Shown piece after piece: positions 54,851 through 62,660 of a DNA stretch of 64,000 bases. The translations under genes and the position numbers were made by a program. Below the pieces are notes generated by a model. It was given only the letters and a program-made list of their open reading frames with translations, was not told the DNA's origin and ran no database searches. The stretch is from Ancylothrix sp. D3o (GTDB taxonomy: Bacteria > Cyanobacteriota > Cyanobacteriia > Cyanobacteriales > Oscillatoriaceae), in the NCBI RefSeq assembly GCF_025370775.1, contig NZ_JAMXEX010000002.1:648519-712518 (forward strand), read 5' to 3'. Position 1 is the stretch's first letter; each line of letters begins with the position of its first letter.

Positions 54851-55642
54851 TTAGCTTAAAATGCCTTGTTCGGTGAGATAATTATTTTTCCATTGCGTTT
54901 CTGTTTCGGAAAGTGCCGGCACCGGCTCGTTTTTATAATCGATAGTATAATCGTAGCCGGCGCGCTCATAAATTTGATTTAATAATGTTTGTAAATCTAC
55001 GATGGGTTCTGTGTCGCCTTTTTGCAGCGGGAGGGCAAATTGGGGAATAGGATTTTGGAGATTAAATAGTAGTAAATCTGCTGTAGGCCGGTGATTTCCT
55101 CGACAGATTAAAATGCGATAATGGGAGGTTTCTTCGGGGTTGTCTAAAACAGGCATAGGTTCGCCGTCACGCAGCAAATCAATTTCTACGAGATGAGTGA
55201 GAGTTCCTAAAATTCTTTGGCGTTTATTTTCGTATTTTTCTCGACCAATACCGGGGCGTTTATTGGTGGGGGAAAGTAGTTCAATAACGGTAATTACTTT
55301 GCCAGAAGCAATTTCGCGGATTTCTAAATAAGCTTCTTTCATTTCTTCTGGCACCGGCACATTAACTTTAACAGATTTGACGGGGGGTGCCGCAATAGCC
55401 ACATTGCCGGTGTTTTTCGGACTTGGGGCCGGTGTGCGTGTTACTGTGACATCAGGTATAGCCACTAAAAGGTCTTTGTCGGGCCCAATTTCATAAACTC
55501 GCGTTTCAATATCCACGCTATACTTAGGGCGTAAATGCGGCATTAAAGCATCAGCAATGGCAATCATCAAACGGTTATGGACAGCAGGCCATTTTTGAGG
55601 ATTTTCTAAATAGGGGTTCATTCCGGGGAAGGGCGAAGGCAT
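54851..55642 (-). CDS. DUF4058 family protein
   Basis: A 263-residue member of DUF4058, a family very expanded in filamentous cyanobacteria. It is recognised from MPSPFPGMNPYLENPQKWP, HNRLMIAIADAL and TVIELLSPTNKRPG, then YENKRQRIL and HLVEIDLLRDGE. The central part looks nuclease-like (VEID, and an EXK-like order), but no activity is established. Stop at 54851 and a short gap before the next gene on the same strand. Function is unknown. Confidence 0.9.
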   Translation of the reverse strand: MPSPFPGMNPYLENPQKWPAVHNRLMIAIADALMPHLRPKYSVDIETRVYEIGPDKDLLVAIPDVTVTRTPAPSPKNTGNVAIAAPPVKSVKVNVPVPEEMKEAYLEIREIASGKVITVIELLSPTNKRPGIGREKYENKRQRILGTLTHLVEIDLLRDGEPMPVLDNPEETSHYRILICRGNHRPTADLLLFNLQNPIPQFALPLQKGDTEPIVDLQTLLNQIYERAGYDYTIDYKNEPVPALSETETQWKNNYLTEQGILS

Positions 55643-55695
55643 AAAAATTACTCCCTAATTTTTTCTGGCATTATAGCACAAAATTATCTCAATTT

Positions 55696-56160
55696 TCATT
55701 CACCTTGAGCGTAATCTAAAACTTTTTGCCACCCCCAAGATTCAGCAGTTGAAAGTCTTAAAGTTCTGCCATTCATAAATAGAATATAATCTGCACCTCT
55801 GGGATTTTCTACCACATCAGCAACCAAAGAATTACGCCACTCACTACCCCAATAAAACTCGCAATCATCCCACCATTTTTGACAAGCAGTTTTAAAACGT
55901 TGGTCGAGTAACCATTCTGGTTGCCATTCATAAGGTTTCCATTTTTCAGACAAAGCTTGAATTAAAAAAGCAGTGGGATATTCGACGTTTTCCTTTTTAT
56001 GTTTCCAGTAAGCAATAGTTGCTTTAAACGCATCTTCCATCCCCTCATGGCAAGATTCCAGCGCCTCTTGCACATCTTCACGAGAAAAATTTACGCCGAT
56101 ATAAATTAAGGCATTTTTGTAAATTTGGAAAATTTCAAGTTGATAATCTTCTAAATTCAT
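55696..56160 (-). CDS. hypothetical protein
   Basis: A 154-residue cytoplasmic protein that I do not recognise. It is acidic and rich in Trp (KWKPYEWQPEWLLDQ, KWWDDCEFYWGSEWRN), with a helical N-terminal half (LESCHEGMEDAFKATIAYWK, similar to small replication-initiation or tail-like proteins of cyanobacteria, not assignable). It lies 53 bp before the DUF4058 gene on the same strand, so the two may share a transcript. Composition and codon use are those of a real gene. Confidence 0.75.
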   Translation of the reverse strand: MNLEDYQLEIFQIYKNALIYIGVNFSREDVQEALESCHEGMEDAFKATIAYWKHKKENVEYPTAFLIQALSEKWKPYEWQPEWLLDQRFKTACQKWWDDCEFYWGSEWRNSLVADVVENPRGADYILFMNGRTLRLSTAESWGWQKVLDYAQGE

Positions 56161-56170
56161 AAAACCCCCA

Positions 56171-56193
56171 GTGGGGCGGGCCTCTGGCCCGCC
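56171..56193. other. GC-rich perfect hairpin between thrS and the next gene
   Basis: GGCGGGCC (56175-56182) and GGCCCGCC (56186-56193) pair over 8 bp with a TCT loop. It lies between the thrS stop and the next minus-strand gene, without a T-run; it could stop transcription weakly or be a dispersed palindrome. Confidence 0.5.
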
Positions 56194-56220
56194 AAATTGT
56201 TAAAAATGCCGGCCAATTTA

Positions 56221-58056
56221 TTAAAAATTGCCGTAATTGGTATTAGCGTTTTTCACCCGTTCCATAACCTCAGAAACCGCTAACAAACCCAACTCCCCAG
56301 AAGCACGAGTACGAATATTCAAAGAATTAGATTCAACCTCTTTCGCACCCACAACTGCCATCACAGGTATTTTCTCTTTTTCGGCATTCCGAATTAATTT
56401 ACCCAAACGTTCATTACTGCTATCTGCTACTGCACGAATTCCCTGCAATTGCATTTGACTAGCAACAGTCTTTGCAAAGGGTAAAAACTCATCAGAAACC
56501 GGCAATAAACGCACCTGTTCTGGCGCCAACCACAGCGGAAAATCCCCTGCATACTCCTCAATTAAAATCCCGATTAACCGTTCCAAAGAACCAAAAGGCG
56601 CACGGTGAATCATAACAGGACGTTTGCGAATTCCATCCTCGGCAACATATTCTAACTCAAAGCGTTCTGGCAAATTATAATCTACCTGAACGGTTCCCAA
56701 TTGCCACTCCCGATCAAGGGCATCTTGGAAAATGAAATCAAGTTTTGGCCCGTAAAAAGCCGCTTCACCAATGCCCTCAAAATAATTCATTCCCAAAGTT
56801 TCTACCGCTTTGCGAATTGCATTTTCTGCCTGATTCCAATATTCATCAGAACCAATATATTTATCAGAATTAGGATCGCGGAAACTCAGCCTTGCTTTAA
56901 AGTTTTTCAGTTGCAAACTTCCAAACACAGACAAAATTAAATCGACAACTTTGAGGAATTCATCATCAAGCTGATCTGGGGTAACAAACAAGTGAGAATC
57001 ATCAACCGTAAAGCCACGAACACGAGTTAAACCTCCCAATTCTCCTGATTGTTCGTAACGGTAAACGGTGCCAAATTCTGCAAGACGCATCGGCAATTCC
57101 CGATAGGAACGCAACTCGCTTTTATAAATTTGGATATGGAAAGGGCAGTTCATTGGTTTAAGCACAAAACCTTGCTCAATGTTTTTTGCTTCCTCATCTT
57201 CTGCCATCATCGGAAACATATCTTCTTTGTATTTTTGCCAGTGTCCAGAAGTTTTGAATAAATCAACTCTGGCAATGTGGGGAGTTACAACCGGCAAATA
57301 TCCCCGTTTTAGCTGTTCTTGTTTGAGAAAATCCTCTAAAATTGAGCGCAAAAGCGTTCCTTTTGGTGTCCACAAAGGCAAACCAGGGCCAACTAAATCT
57401 GAGAAAATAAATAGCCCTAATTCTTTGCCTAATTTGCGGTGATCGCGTTTGAGTGCTTCTTCTTTGCGGCGTTTGTATTCTTCGAGTTGTTCGGGGTTTT
57501 CCCAAGCGGTACCATAAATGCGCTGAAGTTGTTGTTTGTTGGAGTCTCCGCGCCAATAAGCACCGGCCACACTTTCAATTTCAATGGCTTTGGCGTTAAT
57601 TTCGCCGGTGTTTTCAACGTGAGGGCCGGCGCATAAATCCCACCATTCCTCACCTAAATGATAAAGGGTAATTGGCTCTTGTTTGATGTCTGCCAGAATT
57701 TCCAGTTTGTAGGTTTCATTGATTTTTTTTATCCGTTCTTCTGCTTCTTCGCGGGAAACTTCTTCACGGATCACCGGCAGTTTACGATTGATGATTTTAA
57801 TCATCTCTTTTTTGATTGCTTTGAGATCCTTTTCGCTGAAAGGTTCGGGACTATCAAAATCGTAATAAAAGCCGTTATCTATCGCGGGGCCAATTGTTAC
57901 TTGCGCCTTGGGAAACAGCTTTTGCACTGCCATCGCCATAATGTGGGATGCGGTGTGACGAATTTTGTGGAGTTGTTCCGACTCGCCGGTGCGCGGTAAG
58001 TGGATTTTTTGCGGTTGTTCAGAGACGGATGAGCTAGGCATTGGCTGTTGAACCAT
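56221..58056 (-). CDS. thrS: threonyl-tRNA synthetase
   Basis: Class II aminoacyl-tRNA synthetase that charges tRNA-Thr. A 611-residue form without the N-terminal TGS domain, starting directly before the editing domain (IRHTASHIMAMAVQKLFPKA; HXXXH-type motif), as in other cyanobacteria. The catalytic core shows MNCPFHIQIYKSE (zinc Cys), TVYRYEQSGELGGLTRVRGF, DDSHLF (zinc His) and MIHRAPFGSLERLIGIL (zinc His and motif 3), followed by the anticodon-binding domain (LAPEQVRLLPVSDEF). MNCPFH replaces the common MNCPHH. AAGG precedes the ATG at 58056. Confidence 0.95.
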   Translation of the reverse strand: MVQQPMPSSSVSEQPQKIHLPRTGESEQLHKIRHTASHIMAMAVQKLFPKAQVTIGPAIDNGFYYDFDSPEPFSEKDLKAIKKEMIKIINRKLPVIREEVSREEAEERIKKINETYKLEILADIKQEPITLYHLGEEWWDLCAGPHVENTGEINAKAIEIESVAGAYWRGDSNKQQLQRIYGTAWENPEQLEEYKRRKEEALKRDHRKLGKELGLFIFSDLVGPGLPLWTPKGTLLRSILEDFLKQEQLKRGYLPVVTPHIARVDLFKTSGHWQKYKEDMFPMMAEDEEAKNIEQGFVLKPMNCPFHIQIYKSELRSYRELPMRLAEFGTVYRYEQSGELGGLTRVRGFTVDDSHLFVTPDQLDDEFLKVVDLILSVFGSLQLKNFKARLSFRDPNSDKYIGSDEYWNQAENAIRKAVETLGMNYFEGIGEAAFYGPKLDFIFQDALDREWQLGTVQVDYNLPERFELEYVAEDGIRKRPVMIHRAPFGSLERLIGILIEEYAGDFPLWLAPEQVRLLPVSDEFLPFAKTVASQMQLQGIRAVADSSNERLGKLIRNAEKEKIPVMAVVGAKEVESNSLNIRTRASGELGLLAVSEVMERVKNANTNYGNF

Positions 58057-58346
58057 TGGCGGTTAACCTTTCAAACAATATTGATTTGTTTTGGATTCTT
58101 CTATTTTAAGCTGTCGTGTATTTAACTTTTTTAAAGAGGTGTCTGCTGTGGCTGTCTCTATCAGATATCAATTTGAGGTTACTAACGCATATTTAGGCAA
58201 TTTTGTCAATGCTTAAAACGATTTATTTTTAGCCGGCTTGGTGGTATTCCTCACGCCGGTGGAGATGTTAAGAAATTTAGAAATAAATGTTAATTTTTGT
58301 AAAGTGCGTTAAGATTAAAATGAGGTTATAAACTGATCTTTAATTT

Positions 58347-58673
58347 ATGCTGAATCCGAATCTGCCTGAACCAGACTTGCTGAAAACCTTATTAGAACCG
58401 CTGTTAGACGATTTCGTTTACTGGTTTGATCGTTCGCGGGTGCTCCTAGAAACTGAGGAGATTGCCTTTTTAGGAACGGAGGGCCAAGCTGACCTACTGG
58501 GGCGGGTGATGCAGGCTCTGAGTGAAGTTAAAACGGCAAAAACACTTTTAAAGCTTACAAATAATCAAGTAGGGGTAGAAATGGATGTGTTGATGCCTTG
58601 GCATAAGCTACTCAATGAATGCTGGCAAGTCTCTATGCGAAATCGTATCGACAAGTCCCAGAAACGAGAATAA
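58347..58673 (+). CDS. DUF2605 family protein
   Basis: A 108-residue cyanobacterial protein with DUF2605 features: LLEPLLDDFVYWFDRSRVLLE, FLGTEGQADLLGRVMQAL and the end MPWHKLLNECWQVSMRNR. It is helical and soluble. DUF2605 genes are often next to DUF2973 genes, as here with the gene at 58828, which suggests a shared role. That role is unknown. No clear ribosome site precedes the ATG. Confidence 0.8.
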   Translation: MLNPNLPEPDLLKTLLEPLLDDFVYWFDRSRVLLETEEIAFLGTEGQADLLGRVMQALSEVKTAKTLLKLTNNQVGVEMDVLMPWHKLLNECWQVSMRNRIDKSQKRE

Positions 58674-58827
58674 CCAGGATAGGTTGAGAAAAGGTCTCTG
58701 GAGACTCTACATTATAGATCTAAGGATGGTTGCTTTCCTGTTTCCATTGAAGCGATAATAAGGGACTACGTTTAAAAATTTTTGTTGTAATTTGCAGATA
58801 AGCTGTTGAGTTAGGAGGAAAATTCCG

Positions 58828-59130
58828 ATGTTACATTTACTTTACATTTTAGCATTTACGACGCTGGCAATTGTGGCGGTGACTAATTTAATCCGCAGTT
58901 TGATTACCTTGAGTGCAGACTCGCAGCGGTCGTTTTCCCAAATGCCGGTTTCTAATGGAGGCCGGTTTAGAGGAGTACCCCATCCAGAATTGTTAGATGA
59001 GGCCGGTAATTTTGTCAATGAGCCGCTTTTAGTGATGAAGTCGATGACGGTGGAGGATGCGCGTGAACAGTTGGATGCGCTTTATAAGTCTTCACCGGGG
59101 GCGACAAATGAGGTGCGAGACGAAGAGTAA
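58828..59130 (+). CDS. DUF2973 family membrane protein
   Basis: A 100-residue protein with one N-terminal membrane helix (about 2-22, LHLLYILAFTTLAIVAVTNL) and a soluble tail with VPHPELLDEAGNFVNEPLLV and SMTVEDAREQLDALYKSSPG. These blocks are typical of cyanobacterial DUF2973. AGGAGG upstream is a strong ribosome site. With the DUF2605 gene 155 bp before it, it forms a common cyanobacterial pair of unknown function. Confidence 0.8.
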   Translation: MLHLLYILAFTTLAIVAVTNLIRSLITLSADSQRSFSQMPVSNGGRFRGVPHPELLDEAGNFVNEPLLVMKSMTVEDAREQLDALYKSSPGATNEVRDEE

Positions 59131-59159
59131 AGGATAAATTTTAGAGTAATTTTAGGGTG

Positions 59160-59193
59160 GGGGTTATTGAGAGATAACCCCTAATTTTTTTGG
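59160..59193 (+). terminator. rho-independent terminator after DUF2973
   Basis: GGGGTTAT and ATAACCCC form an 8-bp stem with a 6-nt loop, followed by TAATTTTTTT. It is 29 bp past the stop codon. Confidence 0.85.
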
Positions 59194-59241
59194 GTTTTTT
59201 TAAGAGGAAATCTCAACTTTAGATTAGCAATACCAAATCCA

Positions 59242-59282
59242 GTACAGACGTTCCAGCGTACAGACGTTCCAGCGGAACGTCT
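59242..59282. repeat. 16-bp tandem and palindrome
   Basis: GTACAGACGTTCCAGC is repeated in tandem (59242-59257, 59258-59273). The second copy joins GGAACGTCT to give the palindrome AGACGTTCC-AGC-GGAACGTCT (59262-59282), a form I recall from other cyanobacterial intergenic regions. Confidence 0.7.
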
Positions 59283-59284
59283 CT

Positions 59285-59319
59285 ACCAACATCTGCGTTT
59301 ATCTGCTATAGGATGCGGT
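59285..59319. repeat. CGCAGAT repeat, half copy
   Basis: ACCAACATCTGCGTTTATC and a diverged GGATGCGGTT match one end of the palindromic CGCAGAT family at 3668, 7039 and 9495. Confidence 0.5.
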
Positions 59320-59345
59320 TAAAAAAAACGTCCATGCACAAATTT

Positions 59346-59382
59346 AAAAAAATTTCCCCCTTCCTAAAACAGGAGGGGGGAA
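59346..59382 (-). terminator. terminator of the GH65 fusion gene
   Basis: TTCCCCCTTCCT (59354-59365) pairs with AGGAGGGGGGAA (59371-59382) with small irregularities; on the minus strand a T-run (TTTTTTT) follows. It lies just past the stop codon at 59390. Confidence 0.65.
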
Positions 59383-59389
59383 CTTTAAC

Positions 59390-62296
59390 TTAACCGGCCT
59401 TAACTAACTCTGACTCTTCCAGCACCGGCACTCCCGCCACAGCCACCAAGCGAGCCAGCAATTCATCCCAGAAGATACCCTCCAAATTGGGTAAAATCAC
59501 ATGAGCTTGGCCGATACGGGAAGCCGGCCCTAAACCAACGGCCCACATACCAGCCGCCAGCGCCGCTTCTACTCCCGCCGCCGCATCTTCCACCACAGCG
59601 CAGTCCTTGGCAGACAATCCCAACAAATCCGCTGCGTGTAAAAATAAATCCGGTGCCGGTTTAGAATGCACCACACTGTAGCCATCGGCAACTGCATCAA
59701 ACTTATCGGCAATTCCCAACGCAGCAATTACATCGCGGGCATTCTTACTCGCTGAACCCAGGGCAACTTTCACACCATAAGAGTGCAACTCATCCAACAA
59801 TTCACCGGCCCCAGGTAACAAATCTGCCGGCGAAATATCCTTAATAAACTCGACATAATAAGCATTCTTGCGATCCATCATCGCTTGAAACTGCTCATCA
59901 CTCACCTTGCGGTCGCCCAAAATATACCGCAACGAATCGCCCCGCGACACACCGCGTAACTGCTCATTTGTTGCTTCATCAAAAGGAATACCCTCTTCAT
60001 CCGCCAACTGCTTCCAAGCTAAATAATGATATTTAGCCGTATCCGTAATCACCCCATCCAAGTCAAAAATCACACCTTGGATGAAATTTTTAGTCCGGGG
60101 ATGAACGAGAAAATGCGACTGTGTGCGTTGGTGTGCTTTCAAATCAAACTCGTAACACCGGCCTTGCCAATTCAGCTTAAACTGTAACCGCGTCCAATGC
60201 GGCGGTAAATTCGGATTAGCCACCGGCCCTGCATCGGTTAAAACAACACCGGCAAACCCAAACACCACCGCCTGCCAAACACCCCCAGCACTCGCCGAGT
60301 GGATGCCTTCACCGGCATTGCGTCGCACATCTTCCACATCCACCAACGCCGCCCGCATAAAATGCTCATAAGCAGAAGCCGGTTCTAAACTACAAGCCAA
60401 AATGGCATGAATGGCAGGAGAAAGCGACGAGCCAAATGTATGATCAGTACGAGGATTATAGTAATCCCAATTTGCCTCAACAACACTGCGCTCAAACCGC
60501 TCACGCAGCAAATACATCAACATCAAAACATCGGCTTGTTTAAGCGTTTGCGTTGCCGCAGCACCTTCTATGCCTAAAAGTGCTTGCACCGACTTAGTGC
60601 GCGGTTCCATTGCAGCCAAGTCGATATCTTCAAGCTTAAAGAAACCTTCGTGCTGCTCAATCAGGCCGGTTTGGGGGTTATATGAAACCCACATCCGGTC
60701 AATAATATCTTGCCAACGAGCGAGCCGGTGGGAATTAAGATCAAGCCGATCATTTAACTCAGCCGCTTTTTCGGGATCGTGTTGTTTTAACCAGTCAAGC
60801 ACAGAAAGCGCTTTTTCTAAATGCCACTGCACCATCCGGTTAGTAAAAGCATTGTTGTCTACGCGGTCGTGGTATTCATCCGGGCCGATGACGTCGGTTA
60901 TTTGATAGCGTACACCATCACTGCTGTGGCGTTCTTCAACTCGGCTACCCCAAAAAACGGCAGTATCGAGGAGAATTTCTGCACCATAATTGCACATCCA
61001 TTGATTATCGCCGGTAATTTGCCAATAATGCCAAAGTGCATAAGCCACATCAGAGGTAATGTGTAATTCAATATCACCACACCAAATGCGGATTAATTCT
61101 TTACCCGCCGGCCCCGGCACCCAACGAGGCGTAACTTCATCGCCTGTATCCGCGCTTTCCCAGGCAAACATGGCTCCTTCAAAACCGCTTTCTTGAGCTT
61201 TGCGACGCGCACCGGCCAGGGTGTGATAACGGTAGGTTAATAAATTGCGAGCGATCTGCGGTTGGGTATAAGTTAAAAACGGCACAACAAAGATTTCTGT
61301 ATCCCAGAAATTATGCCCTTTATATGCAAAACCCGATAAAGTTTTGGCGGGAATGCCTACACGGTCATCGTGACGGGGTGCGGCTGCCAAGAGTTGAAAT
61401 AACCCATGACGGACGGCTTGCTGGGCTTTGAGGTCGCCTTCAATCACGATATCGCTGTTTTCCCAGAGGTGCTGCAAGGCTACTTCGTGGGTGTGCTGTA
61501 CGGTATGCCAGTCAGGCAGACTTGCGAGTTTTTCTTTGGCAGCTTGGAGGGGATCAGGAGTTTCTCGCGTGGTATATAGAGTTACAAATTTTTCAACTGT
61601 GATTTTTTGGCCTGGACGGGCGATAACAGCGGCCATTAAAGTTGGATAACCAGGGGTGCCGGTGGTTTGAGTCGGCAAAATTTCGCCTTCATAAATTACA
61701 TTTAACTTAACAGCCATTGCCAAGTCAATATGAGAAGAACGGGTGCGACTTTTTAACCAAGTTGTGTTTTCTGCTTCGCCTTGTTCAAGAAACTCCCAAT
61801 GACGCATTCCTTGGTTATCGGAATAGCCATTAATACCGGCTTGAATATCAAGCGAACCCTCAAAATCAACGGGTGTTATTTGACAACGCAACGCCAGCAG
61901 ATGATCATCTGCCATACTCGCAAAACGTTCAAAGTAAAAATCGAGAGTATGACCTTTGGGACTGCGCCAGCGCACATCACGGCTGAGGACACCCCGCCGC
62001 ATATCTAAACAGCGCCGGTAGCTGAGAATTTCGCCAGTATTTAGGGAAAAATATTCGCCTTTGATGCGGATAACTAAAGGCAGCCAATCGGGGCAATTAA
62101 CTAACTCTGTATGGCAGATAGGAATGGCATCATAAACGCCATTGATCAGGGTAGCCGGCATTGCCCCTGGATACCCTTCTTCAAAACTGCCGCGTGTTCC
62201 TAAATACCCGTTGCCAATAGTAAAGACTGTTTCTTTGCTGTGGAGTTGGCGGGGGCAGAATTCAGTTTCAACAATTGACCAGCCGGATGATTGCAT
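59390..62296 (-). CDS. GH65 glycoside phosphorylase fused to beta-phosphoglucomutase
   Basis: A two-enzyme fusion of 968 residues. Residues 1 to about 735 are a GH65 disaccharide phosphorylase (trehalose, kojibiose or maltose type): FTIGNGYLGTRGSFEEG, YKGHNFWDTEIFVVPFLTY, and the acid Glu in DVIGPDEYHDRVDNNAFTN. From about 738 there is a HAD beta-phosphoglucomutase: VIFDLDGVITDTAKYHY (nucleophile and acid Asp), VALGSASKNA and VVEDAAAGVEAAL. The phosphorylase would release beta-glucose 1-phosphate, which the second half turns into glucose 6-phosphate. I start at the ATG at 62296; a GTG at 62308 is in frame. A debranching-type gene lies next to it on the same strand. The exact disaccharide is not decided. 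Confidence 0.9.
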   Translation of the reverse strand: MQSSGWSIVETEFCPRQLHSKETVFTIGNGYLGTRGSFEEGYPGAMPATLINGVYDAIPICHTELVNCPDWLPLVIRIKGEYFSLNTGEILSYRRCLDMRRGVLSRDVRWRSPKGHTLDFYFERFASMADDHLLALRCQITPVDFEGSLDIQAGINGYSDNQGMRHWEFLEQGEAENTTWLKSRTRSSHIDLAMAVKLNVIYEGEILPTQTTGTPGYPTLMAAVIARPGQKITVEKFVTLYTTRETPDPLQAAKEKLASLPDWHTVQHTHEVALQHLWENSDIVIEGDLKAQQAVRHGLFQLLAAAPRHDDRVGIPAKTLSGFAYKGHNFWDTEIFVVPFLTYTQPQIARNLLTYRYHTLAGARRKAQESGFEGAMFAWESADTGDEVTPRWVPGPAGKELIRIWCGDIELHITSDVAYALWHYWQITGDNQWMCNYGAEILLDTAVFWGSRVEERHSSDGVRYQITDVIGPDEYHDRVDNNAFTNRMVQWHLEKALSVLDWLKQHDPEKAAELNDRLDLNSHRLARWQDIIDRMWVSYNPQTGLIEQHEGFFKLEDIDLAAMEPRTKSVQALLGIEGAAATQTLKQADVLMLMYLLRERFERSVVEANWDYYNPRTDHTFGSSLSPAIHAILACSLEPASAYEHFMRAALVDVEDVRRNAGEGIHSASAGGVWQAVVFGFAGVVLTDAGPVANPNLPPHWTRLQFKLNWQGRCYEFDLKAHQRTQSHFLVHPRTKNFIQGVIFDLDGVITDTAKYHYLAWKQLADEEGIPFDEATNEQLRGVSRGDSLRYILGDRKVSDEQFQAMMDRKNAYYVEFIKDISPADLLPGAGELLDELHSYGVKVALGSASKNARDVIAALGIADKFDAVADGYSVVHSKPAPDLFLHAADLLGLSAKDCAVVEDAAAGVEAALAAGMWAVGLGPASRIGQAHVILPNLEGIFWDELLARLVAVAGVPVLEESELVKAG

Positions 62297-62660
62297 GATG
62301 TGTGTCACTGTACGATTTATAAAAAATAGGGGTTGGATGTAGTTTCGCCTGATAACTGTTAGCGGCCCTTGGGGCGAAGAACAGGAAAATTTAAAATCTT
62401 TTTTAGCATCTTCCTTTAGGTATATTTTATCTTAATCTCTTTAAAAAAAGCTGGAAAAATACAACTTTTGCAATAAAGTAAAGCTTTTGTAAAGAGGGGC
62501 TAAAAAGATCACACTTGTGTTATGCTCAAACTAAATTAATCGTTTCAGCATTAGGCTTTTTTACTTGTTTTTCCACACAGAGTTAGGCACAGAGAAGGTC
62601 AAATTTAACCTCCTCTGTTTCTCTGTATGTTTCGCTCTCTGCCCTAACCTTGAAAAAAAA
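62297..62660. other. gap between the two carbohydrate genes
   Basis: About 360 bp. Contains partly inverted CACAGAG/CTCTGT blocks around 62575-62625, perhaps the terminator region of the right-hand gene. No promoter was recognised with confidence. Confidence 0.35.
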
